In this document: positions 8,735 to 17,339 of the stretch, in pieces
Layout of the letters: each line of letters begins with the position of its first letter
How positions within the stretch are numbered: position 1 is the stretch's first letter
Origin: Paraburkholderia hayleyella
GTDB taxonomy: Bacteria > Pseudomonadota > Gammaproteobacteria > Burkholderiales > Burkholderiaceae
DNA length: 64,000 nt
NCBI RefSeq assembly: GCF_009455685.1
Contig: NZ_QPES01000002.1
Location: forward strand, 682,001-746,000
Reading direction: 5' to 3'
The notes under the pieces: model-generated
The model's database searches: none
What the model was told of the DNA's origin: nothing
What the model saw: only the letters and a program-made list of their open reading frames with translations
Program-made: the position numbers and the translations under genes

Positions 8735-9928
8735 TTAACCAAGGCCCAGCCCCCGCTGCAGGTCAGCGCGAATATCAGCGGGAGTTTCCAGACCCACCGC
8801 CAGACGCACCAGCCCTTCGGTAATCCCCGCCGCCTCACGGATTTCGGGCGCGATCCGGCCATGCGTGGTGGTCGCCGGATGCGTGATCGTGGTGCGCGTA
8901 TCACCAAGATTGCCGGTAATCGAACAGATTTTCGTGCCGTCGATCACGCGCCAGGCGGCAGCGCGCTGCGCCTCTGGGCTTGCGCCTTGCAACTCGAACG
9001 AGACAATCGCGCCACCCGCTTTTTGCTGGCGCTGCGCAATCGCATACTGCGGGTGCGATTCCAGCCCCGGATAAAACACCCGCTTGATTGCCGGATGGGT
9101 TTCGAGCCAGCGGGCAATTTCGAGTGCGTTCGCTGACTGGCGCTCGACGCGCAGCGACAGCGTCTCCATGCCCTTGAGCAGCACCCATGCGTTAAATGCG
9201 GACAGCGTCGGCCCGGCGCTGCGCACGAACGGAAACACCTTTTCCATGATGAACTGGCGCGAGCCCACCAGCGCGCCGCCCAGCACCCGGCCCTGGCCAT
9301 CGAGAAACTTGGTCGCCGAGTGCATCACGACATCCGCGCCAAGCTTGAGCGGTTGCTGTAGCGCCGGGCTGCAAAAACAGTTGTCGACGACAAACAGCAC
9401 ATCCGCGCTTTTTGCAATCTTGCCGATAGCTTCGATATCGGCGATTTCAGTCAGCGGGTTGGATGGGGTTTCGAGAAAGAACATTTTGGTTTCGGGCCGC
9501 ACGGCGGTTTTCCATGCGGCCAGATCGGTCGGATCGACAAAGGTCGTCGTGATGCCGAAACGCGTGAAGATCTGCGAGAACATGCCCAGCGTCGAGCCGA
9601 ACAGGCTGCGCGAGCTCACCAGATGGTCGCCCGCCTGCAAGGCCGACATCACCACGGACAAAATCGCGCTCATGCCCGAGGCTGTCGCCATGCAGGCTTC
9701 ACCGCCCTCCAGCGCCGCCAGCCGGTCCTGGAACATGGCCACCGTCGGGTTGGTAAAGCGTGAATACGTATAAAAATCTTCCGGGTTTTTAAAACGCTCA
9801 GCGGCTTCGGCGGCGCTGGCAAAGCAAAAACTCGAGGTCAGAAAAATAGCTTCGGAGTGTTCGTTGAATTCACTGCGCAGCGTGCCCGAGCGAACCGCGA
9901 GCGTATCGAAATTAAGAGAATCGTCCAT
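8735..9928 (-). CDS. metZ: O-succinylhomoserine sulfhydrylase
   Basis: 397-residue PLP enzyme of the Cys/Met metabolism family. It forms homocysteine from O-succinylhomoserine and sulfide, the direct sulfhydrylation route to methionine. The PLP-binding lysine is K207 in SATKFLDG, and the substrate loop SNPLTEIADI is present. The position downstream of cvpA and purF is conserved in Burkholderiaceae and supports metZ over metB/metC. A strong bidirectional hairpin separates it from purF, so it may have its own promoter in the short 65-bp gap or depend on readthrough. Confidence 0.93.
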   Translation of the reverse strand: MDDSLNFDTLAVRSGTLRSEFNEHSEAIFLTSSFCFASAAEAAERFKNPEDFYTYSRFTNPTVAMFQDRLAALEGGEACMATASGMSAILSVVMSALQAGDHLVSSRSLFGSTLGMFSQIFTRFGITTTFVDPTDLAAWKTAVRPETKMFFLETPSNPLTEIADIEAIGKIAKSADVLFVVDNCFCSPALQQPLKLGADVVMHSATKFLDGQGRVLGGALVGSRQFIMEKVFPFVRSAGPTLSAFNAWVLLKGMETLSLRVERQSANALEIARWLETHPAIKRVFYPGLESHPQYAIAQRQQKAGGAIVSFELQGASPEAQRAAAWRVIDGTKICSITGNLGDTRTTITHPATTTHGRIAPEIREAAGITEGLVRLAVGLETPADIRADLQRGLGLG

Positions 9929-9993
9929 GGTCGTGTTCCGTTCGTGTTCCGTTTTGATGATGCGGGTGAGTCGGATCAGTCAGTTCAGCATGA

Positions 9994-10030
9994 AAAAACC
10001 CGCTTGGCGCAAAGGCTCAGGCGGGTTTTT
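9994..10030. terminator. Intrinsic terminator between purF and metZ
   Basis: AAAAACCCGC (9994-10003) pairs perfectly with GCGGGTTTTT (10021-10030) across a 17-nt loop, with A/T tracts at both ends, so it can terminate on either strand. It ends purF 19 nt after its stop codon. Confidence 0.85.
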
Positions 10031-10048
10031 CAAGGCGTGGGAGCGTGC

Positions 10049-11596
10049 TCACTCCACCGGCAGTTGCAAATGCAGTTGCGAGCGCGTTGTGCCGCCCTCT
10101 TGCGCCTCGCTCGCGGCATCGCGGTCGGATTGCGCCGAAGAGGTCATCCGGGCGCTTTCGATCCCGTCCAGATACTCGGGCGTGATGTCGCCTGTCACGT
10201 AGTGGCCATCGAAGCACGACGCCTCGAACGCCTTGAGCATCGGGTTGATATCGCGCACCGCCTGCTTCAGCGCCTCGACGTCCTGATACACCAGATAATC
10301 GGCGCCGATCATTTGGGCGACTTCGTCCGCGCTGCGGCCATGGGCAACCAGTTCGCCACGGGTTGGCATGTCGATGCCGTAGACATTCGGAAACTTCACG
10401 GGCGGCGCGGCGGACGCGAAAATCACCTTGTTCGCGCCGGCATCGCGGGCCATCTGCACGATTTCGTGCGAGGTGGTGCCGCGCACGATCGAATCGTCGA
10501 CAATCAGCACGTTCTTGCCCTTGAACTCGATGCCCATGGCGTTGAGCTTCTGGCGCACGGATTTCTTGCGCACGGCCTGCCCCGGCATGATGAACGTGCG
10601 GCCCACATAGCGGTTTTTGAAAAACCCTTCGCGGTACTCGACGCCCAGTTTCGCCGCGACTTGCATCGCCGCGGGCCGGGATGAATCGGGGATCGGCATC
10701 ACTACGTCAATGTCGACATCGGGCAGTTCGCGCAGGATTTTCTCGGCCAGATAATCGCCCATGCGCAGCCGCGCGTTATATACCGGCACGCCGTCCAGCA
10801 CCGAATCAGGCCGCGCGAGATAAACCAGTTCGAAAATGCAGGGGTTCAGGCTCGGGTTCAGCGCGCATTGCTGCGCATGGAGATGGCCTTCGATGTCGAT
10901 AAAGATCGCTTCGCCTGGCATCACGTCGCGCACAAACTCGAAACCAATGCCTTCGATTGCGACGGATTCGGAAGCCACCATCCATTCGATGCCGTGTTCG
11001 GTTTCGTGCTTGCCGAGGCACAGCGGGCGAATGCCGAACGGGTCGCGGAACGCGAGCAGCCCATAACCGGCGATCAGCGACACAATCGCATACGAACCAT
11101 GCACCCGCCGATGAACCCCCGACACCGCCTTGAACACCGCAGCCGGATCGAGTTGCAGGCCTGAGCTGGACAGTTGCAGCTCGTGCGCCAGCACATTCAG
11201 CAGCACTTCGCTATCGGAGCTGGTGTTGATGTGGCGCCGGTCGACCCGGAACATCTCTTCCTTGAGCTGCCGCCAGTTGGTCAGGTTGCCGTTGTGCGCG
11301 AGGATGATGCCGAAGGGCGCGTTCACGTAGAACGGCTGGGCTTCGTCTTCGCTGGAGGCCGACCCGGCAGTGGGATAACGCACCTGGCCTATGCCCGTCG
11401 TGCCGGGCAGGCTGCGCATGTTGCGCGTGCGGAACACGTCGCGCACCATGCCATTGGCCTTGTGCATATGAAAATTACTGCCATTGGCCGTGGCAATGCC
11501 CGCTGCGTCCTGGCCGCGATGCTGCAGCAGCAGCAAGCTGTCATAGATCAGCTGGTTGACGGGGGAATGAGAAACTACACCTACGATGCCGCACAT
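10049..11596 (-). CDS. purF: Amidophosphoribosyltransferase
   Basis: First committed step of purine synthesis: PRPP plus glutamine gives 5-phosphoribosylamine. 515 residues from the ATG at 11596; this start places the catalytic Cys at residue 2 (MCGIVGVV), as the Ntn-hydrolase fold requires, and AAGGA precedes it. The glutaminase domain contains HNGNLTN. The C-terminal phosphoribosyltransferase domain contains the PRPP loop VLIVDDSIVRGTT. Lies downstream of cvpA, as in many proteobacteria. Confidence 0.97.
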   Translation of the reverse strand: MCGIVGVVSHSPVNQLIYDSLLLLQHRGQDAAGIATANGSNFHMHKANGMVRDVFRTRNMRSLPGTTGIGQVRYPTAGSASSEDEAQPFYVNAPFGIILAHNGNLTNWRQLKEEMFRVDRRHINTSSDSEVLLNVLAHELQLSSSGLQLDPAAVFKAVSGVHRRVHGSYAIVSLIAGYGLLAFRDPFGIRPLCLGKHETEHGIEWMVASESVAIEGIGFEFVRDVMPGEAIFIDIEGHLHAQQCALNPSLNPCIFELVYLARPDSVLDGVPVYNARLRMGDYLAEKILRELPDVDIDVVMPIPDSSRPAAMQVAAKLGVEYREGFFKNRYVGRTFIMPGQAVRKKSVRQKLNAMGIEFKGKNVLIVDDSIVRGTTSHEIVQMARDAGANKVIFASAAPPVKFPNVYGIDMPTRGELVAHGRSADEVAQMIGADYLVYQDVEALKQAVRDINPMLKAFEASCFDGHYVTGDITPEYLDGIESARMTSSAQSDRDAASEAQEGGTTRSQLHLQLPVE

Positions 11597-11733
11597 GGCA
11601 TGTCCTTCAAAGGTACGAAATTCGTCACGCACACCGGGCGAGAAAACAACGCCCGGGCCCGTGGATGTCCTGCACTACGCTGCCGGGCCGAATTTTTCAA
11701 AAAGCCCTCCGTCTGGCCTGGCGCCCGCCTCCG

Positions 11734-12228
11734 CTAGAGGCGGATATACGCGCCGAGGGTTTCAGGTAGCAGCGGTTTCAGTTTATGCACGCCCTGTTCG
11801 ACATAGGGCCGTAATAGCGCATCGCGCCAGAAGTTTTGCTGCGGCAGCTCGGTCAGGCCCGCAAAGGCAACCAGAAGCAGCACCAGCACCCCCCCTTTCA
11901 CACAACCAAACATCAAACCCAGCGAACGGTCCACGCCGCTCAAGCCCGTGACCTGCACCAGCCGGCCCAGCAGCGCGTTCGCCACGCCCGCCAGCAGCAC
12001 AACGCCGATCACAATCAGGGCGAACGCAACCAGCCATTGGGTCGTCTGGCCGCCAGGCCAGGTCGCGGGAATCAGGGGCGCGACGTCAGTGACAAAGCGG
12101 CAAGCCAGCAAAAACGCCGCGATCCAGCCAATCAGGCCGAAAACCTCTGAGAGAAACCCTCGCCACGTGCCACGTAACGCCGATAAAACAATGACCGCTA
12201 TCACAGCGTAGTCGAAGAGCGTCAGCAT
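11734..12228 (-). CDS. cvpA: CvpA family membrane protein
   Basis: 164 residues with four hydrophobic segments (starting FDYAVIAVIVLSALRGTWRG). CvpA proteins are inner-membrane proteins, named for colicin V production and generally encoded next to purF, as here. The molecular role is unclear. Begins 8 nt after the SPOR gene stop, so it is probably co-transcribed with it. Confidence 0.93.
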   Translation of the reverse strand: MLTLFDYAVIAVIVLSALRGTWRGFLSEVFGLIGWIAAFLLACRFVTDVAPLIPATWPGGQTTQWLVAFALIVIGVVLLAGVANALLGRLVQVTGLSGVDRSLGLMFGCVKGGVLVLLLVAFAGLTELPQQNFWRDALLRPYVEQGVHKLKPLLPETLGAYIRL

Positions 12229-12235
12229 CGCCGGC

Positions 12236-13174
12236 TTACGGTGAGGTTTCGTTAGCGGTTTCGTCGTTGCCGCCAGGCGTCAGACCGGCCGAGCGAACTT
12301 TGGCAATCACCGCCGACGCCGCCGCGCGATCGGCAAAGGGCCCCGCCCGCAGCAGCGTGCGCATCGTGCCATCCGCCTGCTTGCGCCGCTCGATATAGGC
12401 GGGCACTCCGGCGGCCTTGAGCTTCGCCGCCCACTCACGGGCGCGGACTTCATCGGAAAATATGCCGAGCTGCACCGCGAAACGGCTGCCGGGGGGCGAT
12501 GCCGGTGTGCCCGGATCATTTTGCGGGGCCGCTTTGGCGCTGTTCGATGCGGCTGGAGCCTGGGGTTTGAGCGGCGCGGGCTTCACCGGCGCAGCGGCAT
12601 GGGCGCTCGCTGTATTGGCGTTGCCTGTGCTGGCGTTGCTACTGCTACTGCTACTGGTGGAAGTTGTGGCGTGAGCCGTATCCGGCGCGCCGGAAGCTTT
12701 TGCGCCCGCCTTCGAGGTAGAAGGTGAGGAAGTTCGGGAGCCGGGCGTGGGCGCCTTTGAACCGGCCACCGTGGCCTGGGTTGACGTCTCGGCCTGGTCA
12801 GAAGCCCCGATGCGATCCTCGCTGGCGGCTTCGGCCGCTTGCTCTGCCAAAGCGGCCTGGGCTGCCGCCGGACGGCCGGGAATATCAATCGAAATATCTT
12901 CGGTGAGGGGCTTGGGGTGGGAATCGAGCACCATCGGCAGGATCACCACCGCGGCCAGCACCAGGGCGATTGCCCCAACCAGACGCCGCCGCGCCCGTTG
13001 CTTCTCGGGCAAGGTGGGGTCGAGCAACAGCGCATCGGCTTCGCTGGCCGCGCCAGCGCCGGTGCGGCGGCTACGCCGTTCCAGACGCTCGCCAGATGCG
13101 TCGGCCCCTGTACCGGAGCGGTTACCGCGCCGAACAGGCACATCTTCTTTCTTGCCCGAGGAGAAAAGTCCCAT
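12236..13174 (-). CDS. SPOR domain cell-division/envelope protein
   Basis: 312 residues. A cytoplasmic basic N-terminus is followed by one membrane segment (about 70-88, LVGAIALVLAAVVILPMVL). A long Ala/Pro/Ser/Thr-rich periplasmic linker (about 95-225) leads to a C-terminal SPOR domain (about 228-305; FAVQLGIFSDEVRAREWAAKL) that binds denuded septal peptidoglycan. Resembles DedD/FtsN-type proteins; the location between folC and cvpA matches DedD. Contains a serine run (STSSSSSSN) that may vary in length. Confidence 0.9.
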   Translation of the reverse strand: MGLFSSGKKEDVPVRRGNRSGTGADASGERLERRSRRTGAGAASEADALLLDPTLPEKQRARRRLVGAIALVLAAVVILPMVLDSHPKPLTEDISIDIPGRPAAAQAALAEQAAEAASEDRIGASDQAETSTQATVAGSKAPTPGSRTSSPSTSKAGAKASGAPDTAHATTSTSSSSSSNASTGNANTASAHAAAPVKPAPLKPQAPAASNSAKAAPQNDPGTPASPPGSRFAVQLGIFSDEVRAREWAAKLKAAGVPAYIERRKQADGTMRTLLRAGPFADRAAASAVIAKVRSAGLTPGGNDETANETSP

Positions 13175-13235
13175 GAATGGCTTGATTCGAGGCCGCCGCG
13201 CTGAAACCGCCCTAATACACTGCCGTTCAGCGCAT

Positions 13236-13277
13236 TTAAGCGTTCGCAGTTAAGCGTGAGTAACGTTAATTAAGCGT
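13236..13277. repeat. Three TTAAGCGT direct repeats in the folC-SPOR gap
   Basis: TTAAGCGT occurs at 13236-13243, 13250-13257 and 13270-13277, all between the folC stop and the SPOR start. Could be a binding-site cluster or slippage; no regulator known. Confidence 0.5.
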
Positions 13278-13280
13278 GGG

Positions 13281-14630
13281 CTAATCTGACTTAATGTGAC
13301 TGCGTGACTGCGAATGACGGTAGGCCATGACACCGGCTACCGTGTGGAAACTGCCAAAAACGACGATTCTATCATTTTCAGACGCTCGTCTTAAGGCATT
13401 CTGAAAGGCCTCGGCCGGAGCGCTAAAAGTCGTAATGCTGCTGTCGGGGTCGCCCCGTTCGGGAATCACGCCGGCCGCATGCAAGGCCGCTTCGAGCTCA
13501 GCCGCGCTCGCCGCGCGCGGCGTATCCAGCCCGGTCACGCACCAGTGGTCGATCTCGTCCTTCAGATGCGCGATCACGCCCGCCAGATCCTTGTCGCGCA
13601 TCGCGCCAAAAACAGCGTAGGTGTACGGAAAAAACCCCATGTTGCCGAGATTTTGCGCCAGCACGGCAGCCGCATGCGGGTTGTGCCCGACGTCCAGCAC
13701 CACTGACGGTCTGCCAGGCAACACCTGAAAACGTCCGGGCAACTCAACCCGCGCCAGCCCCAGACGAATATCCTGAGCCGACACCGGCAAGCGCTCGCGC
13801 AAAGCCTCAAGCCCCGCCAGTGCTGCCGTAGCGTTGAGCAACTGATTGGCGCCGCGCAACGCGGGATAAGCCAGCGCCGAGCGCCGCATGGTCGGGCCGA
13901 GATAACTCCATTGCTGGCGCTCGCTGCCCGCCTGGCCCTCGTAGCGGAAATCACGGCCAAACAGCCAAAGCTGCGCGCCGATGCCTTGCGCATAATCGAT
14001 CAGCGTTTGCGGCGGCAGCGGGTCCGCGCAGATCGCCGGTTTGCCCGCACGGAAAATACCGGCTTTCTCGACAGCGATCAGCTCACGGGTATCGCCCAGG
14101 TACTCGGTATGGTCGAGGTCGATGCTGGTGATGATCGCGCAATCGGTATCGAGCAGATTCACGGCATCGAGCCGGCCACCCAGCCCTACTTCGAAGATCA
14201 CAGCATCCAGCCCACGCGAAGCAAAAAGATGCATGATCGCCAGCGTCGTGAATTCAAAATACGTCAGCGTCACAGGCTCGGAACCCGGCTCGGACAAGCT
14301 CAGGCGAGCCGCCTCGACCGCCGCGAAATGTGGCAGCAATTCGTCATCGCTCACCATCTGGCCATTCACGCGGGCACGCTCATTGAATGACAGCAGATGC
14401 GGCGAGGTATGACAGCCTACGGTATAGCCTGCCGCCAGCAAGATGGCTTCGAGCACCGCGCAGGTCGAGCCTTTGCCGTTCGTGCCGCCCACGGTGATCA
14501 CCGGACAGGCGAAGTTCAGTGACAGCGCATCGCGCACGCGCCCGATGCGCGCCAGACCCATGTCGATGCCAACCGGATGCGCTGATTCGAGATGCGTGAG
14601 CCACGCGTCAAGGGTGGAAAACACAGGCAT
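13281..14630 (-). CDS. folC: Bifunctional folylpolyglutamate/dihydrofolate synthase
   Basis: 449 residues. Adds glutamate to (dihydro)pteroate and folates with ATP. The Mur-ligase-type P-loop VGGTNGKGSTCAVLEA is at about residues 46-61. Further ligase landmarks are GLGGRLDAVN, the SIDLDHTEYLG region and DVGHNPHA. The start ATG overlaps the accD stop by 1 nt (TGATG), indicating translational coupling in the trp-accD-folC operon. Confidence 0.96.
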   Translation of the reverse strand: MPVFSTLDAWLTHLESAHPVGIDMGLARIGRVRDALSLNFACPVITVGGTNGKGSTCAVLEAILLAAGYTVGCHTSPHLLSFNERARVNGQMVSDDELLPHFAAVEAARLSLSEPGSEPVTLTYFEFTTLAIMHLFASRGLDAVIFEVGLGGRLDAVNLLDTDCAIITSIDLDHTEYLGDTRELIAVEKAGIFRAGKPAICADPLPPQTLIDYAQGIGAQLWLFGRDFRYEGQAGSERQQWSYLGPTMRRSALAYPALRGANQLLNATAALAGLEALRERLPVSAQDIRLGLARVELPGRFQVLPGRPSVVLDVGHNPHAAAVLAQNLGNMGFFPYTYAVFGAMRDKDLAGVIAHLKDEIDHWCVTGLDTPRAASAAELEAALHAAGVIPERGDPDSSITTFSAPAEAFQNALRRASENDRIVVFGSFHTVAGVMAYRHSQSRSHIKSD

Positions 14631-15502
14631 CAGGCGATGGCGTCGGCGGGCTGGCGCGTCAGCAGCGCCATCAGTTGCGCAAGTTCGGCCCGTAACTGAC
14701 GGCGATCCACGATCATGTCGATCGCGCCTTTGGTCAGCAGGAACTCCGAACGCTGGAAGCCTTCAGGCAATTTCTCGCGCACGGTCTGCTCGATCACGCG
14801 CGGGCCGGCAAAACCAATCAGCGCTTTCGGCTCGGCGATCACCACGTCGCCAAGAAAAGCAAAACTCGCCGACACGCCGCCCATCGTCGGATCCGTCAGC
14901 ACCGAAATGAACGGGAGTTTCGCGTCCGACAATTTGGTGAGCATCGCCGTGGTCTTGGCCATTTGCAGCAGCGACAGCAGGCTTTCCTGCATGCGCGCGC
15001 CACCCGATGCGGTAAAGCAGATAAACGGCACTTGCTGCTCAAGCGCGTTTTGCGCGCCACGGACAAAACGCTCGCCCACCACCGAGCCCATCGAGCCGCC
15101 CATAAACGAGAATTCGAAACAGGCCACCACCACCGGCAGCGTGTGAATCGCGCCACCCATCACCACCATCGCATCGGTTTCGCCGGTGTCTTCGATCGCG
15201 TCTTTCAGACGGTCTGGATATTTGCGGCTGTCCTTGAACTTCAGGGCATCCACCGGTAGCACTTCCTGGCCAATTTCATAGCGGCCTTCTGCATCCAGCA
15301 GGCCATCGAGCCGCTCACGAGCGCCGATGCGCATGTGATGTTCGCATTTGGGACATACATGCAGATTGGCCTCAACGTCGCTGCGGTACAGCACCGCCTC
15401 GCATGCCGGGCATTTGATCCACAAGCCTTCCGGAATACTCTTGCGACTTTTCGGATCGGTTTGCTTGATTTTCGGCGGCAGCAGTTTATCGAGCCAGCTC
15501 AT
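14630..15502 (-). CDS. accD: Acetyl-CoA carboxylase carboxyltransferase subunit beta
   Basis: 290 residues. Transfers the carboxyl group from carboxybiotin to acetyl-CoA with AccA, the first step of fatty acid synthesis. A zinc ribbon lies near the N-terminus (CPACEAVLYRSDVEANLHVC plus PKC). The crotonase-like core holds FTASGGARMQESLLSL and DPTMGGVSASFA. Directly downstream of trpA and upstream of folC, the usual proteobacterial arrangement. A very long hairpin precedes its start. Confidence 0.97.
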   Translation of the reverse strand: MSWLDKLLPPKIKQTDPKSRKSIPEGLWIKCPACEAVLYRSDVEANLHVCPKCEHHMRIGARERLDGLLDAEGRYEIGQEVLPVDALKFKDSRKYPDRLKDAIEDTGETDAMVVMGGAIHTLPVVVACFEFSFMGGSMGSVVGERFVRGAQNALEQQVPFICFTASGGARMQESLLSLLQMAKTTAMLTKLSDAKLPFISVLTDPTMGGVSASFAFLGDVVIAEPKALIGFAGPRVIEQTVREKLPEGFQRSEFLLTKGAIDMIVDRRQLRAELAQLMALLTRQPADAIA

Positions 15503-15522
15503 AGGGCTTCCCTCAAAAGTCG

Positions 15523-15564
15523 CCGTCCGGACAGGCAGGGCAGATGCCCTGCCTGTCCGGACGG
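15523..15564. repeat. 42-bp near-perfect palindrome between trpA and accD
   Basis: Arms of 20 bp (15523-15542 and 15545-15564) are perfectly complementary with a 2-nt spacer. The element starts 21 nt before the accD start and ends 12 nt from the trpA stop. In RNA it would form a very stable hairpin, followed on the transcribed strand only by a weak CUUUU. It could be an attenuator, an mRNA processing site or a partial terminator separating trp from accD-folC. Confidence 0.9.
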
Positions 15565-15575
15565 GAACAGCAAAA

Positions 15576-16391
15576 TTAAGATTGTGATGGAGTCACGCGA
15601 TCCATCGCCTGGCGCACCTCGGCAATGAACTGCGTCAGTGTGTCTGCCGCGGCTTCTGGCGCCGCGGCTTCAAGCAGTTGCACGATCCGGCTGCCAATCA
15701 CCACGGCATCGGAGATTTCCGCGACAGCCTGCGCGGTCTGGGCGTCGCGGATGCCAAAACCGACACCCACGGGCAGCCGCACGTGTGCCTTGATCAGCGG
15801 GATTTTACCCGCGATGCTCTCTACATCAAGATTTGCCGCGCCCGTCACCCCTGTGAGCGAAACGTAATAGACATAGCCGCTCGCCATTTTGCCGACGGCG
15901 GCAATACGTTCAGGGGTCGACGTAGGCGCCAGCAGGAAAATCGGATCGATGCCTGCGGCACGCATGTGCTGCGCGAATCCGGCGGCTTCTTCCGGCGGGT
16001 AATCGACCACCAGCACGCCGTCGACGCCCGCCTCGCGCGCGGCCACGGCGAAAGCCTCCGCGCCCATGCGCTCGATCGGGTTGGCATAGCCCATCAGCAC
16101 CACAGGCGTGCGGTCATCGCGCTGGCGAAAACGCTTCACGTCCGCCAGCACATGGCGCAACGTGATGCCACGCGCCAGCGCCCGCTCTGATGCTTGCTGG
16201 ATCACCGGTCCATCGGCCATCGGATCGGAAAACGGCACGCCCAGTTCAATGACGTCCGCGCCGCCCGCGGCGAGCGCATGCATGAATTCAACGGTCCGGG
16301 CGGGATCGGGGTCGCCTGCCGTCATGAACGGAATCAACCCTTTTTTTCCCTGCGCGGCCAGGGCCGCAAATGTGTTCTCGATACGGGACAT
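15576..16391 (-). CDS. trpA: Tryptophan synthase alpha chain
   Basis: 271-residue TIM barrel that cleaves indole-3-glycerol phosphate to indole, which is channelled to TrpB. The catalytic residues fall at the classical positions E49 and D60 in DVIELGVPFSDPMADGP, and GYANPIERMG follows. Separated from trpB by a DNA methyltransferase gene, an order I recall from Burkholderia. Confidence 0.97.
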   Translation of the reverse strand: MSRIENTFAALAAQGKKGLIPFMTAGDPDPARTVEFMHALAAGGADVIELGVPFSDPMADGPVIQQASERALARGITLRHVLADVKRFRQRDDRTPVVLMGYANPIERMGAEAFAVAAREAGVDGVLVVDYPPEEAAGFAQHMRAAGIDPIFLLAPTSTPERIAAVGKMASGYVYYVSLTGVTGAANLDVESIAGKIPLIKAHVRLPVGVGFGIRDAQTAQAVAEISDAVVIGSRIVQLLEAAAPEAAADTLTQFIAEVRQAMDRVTPSQS

Positions 16392-16461
16392 AGAATTTTC
16401 TCAACATAGTTTTACGTCACGGGAGCCGTCAGCCCTCACGGGATCAAGCAGCAGGCCGCCG

Positions 16462-17328
16462 CTAGCGGCCACCCGCCGCCATGGCCATCGCCACCGCATT
16501 GACGCGTTCACGCGCTATCGCGCAGTAACTTTCATTAATTTCATAGCCGACGAATTCGCGCTGCTGACGGGCACAGGCCACCGCCGTGGTGCCGCTGCCC
16601 ATGAAGGGATCGAGCACCCGGCCACCAGGCGGACAACTGGCCAGCACCATGCGCTCGACGATCTCCAGCGGCTTTTGCGTGGGGTGGTCTACCCGTTCGG
16701 CATGCTGGCGGTGCAAACGCGACACCGACCAGACATCCTTGGGGTTGTAGCCCATCTCCAGCCACTTGCTGCCTTCAAACAACTTGCGCGAACGCGCCTT
16801 CTTCGTGACGGCATCGTAGGGAATACGGATCGGATCGAGATCGAAGTAATACGCTTTCGATACCGCAAAAAAACCGATGTTGTCGTGCACCGAGGTATAG
16901 CGCCGCGTCGTGCCCCCCATGCTCGGCACGCGCCGGTCCCAGATGATTTCGTTGATCATCGTGAGTTGGGTTTTCAGAAAACTGAAAATTTCCGGCGCGT
17001 ACTGCCAGGTGCAAAACACATAGAGCGAGCCGCTGGGCTTGAGCTTCGGAATCGCCAACCCCAGCCACAACCGCGTCCACGCGAGAAAATCCTCGCCCGA
17101 ACGCATGTCGGAATCGTTGCCGTAATCCTTGCCCAGCCCATAAGGCGGGTCGGCCAGGATCAGGTCAATCGAGGCATCCGGCAGATTCGCCACATCAGAC
17201 AAAAAATCGCGGTTCAAGAGCGTCATGCCTGAAAGGCCTGGAACATCGGACAACGTCGGGCAACCTGGCGCATCTGCGCCAGGAGCCGCTGGCTGCAAGG
17301 GATTGGGATTAAACGCGTCGTCGCGCAT
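16462..17328 (-). CDS. Orphan beta-class DNA adenine methyltransferase
   Basis: 288 residues. Motif IV DPPYGLG (N6-adenine type) precedes motif I FMGSGTTAVAC, the order of beta-class methyltransferases such as CcrM/HinfI. No restriction gene is nearby, so it is a solitary regulator-type enzyme. It lies between trpB and trpA with gaps of 11 and 70 bp and is probably co-transcribed with them. From memory, the equivalent B. cenocepacia enzyme was reported to modify GTWWAC; that assignment to this protein is inference. Likely role: epigenetic control or replication-linked methylation. Confidence 0.88.
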   Translation of the reverse strand: MRDDAFNPNPLQPAAPGADAPGCPTLSDVPGLSGMTLLNRDFLSDVANLPDASIDLILADPPYGLGKDYGNDSDMRSGEDFLAWTRLWLGLAIPKLKPSGSLYVFCTWQYAPEIFSFLKTQLTMINEIIWDRRVPSMGGTTRRYTSVHDNIGFFAVSKAYYFDLDPIRIPYDAVTKKARSRKLFEGSKWLEMGYNPKDVWSVSRLHRQHAERVDHPTQKPLEIVERMVLASCPPGGRVLDPFMGSGTTAVACARQQREFVGYEINESYCAIARERVNAVAMAMAAGGR

Positions 17329-17339
17329 CGGAGCGTCGT

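Noticed and set aside
9929..10048. Possible SAM riboswitch upstream of metZ
   Set aside because: Only a simple 10-bp terminator hairpin is visible; no conserved riboswitch core is recognisable.
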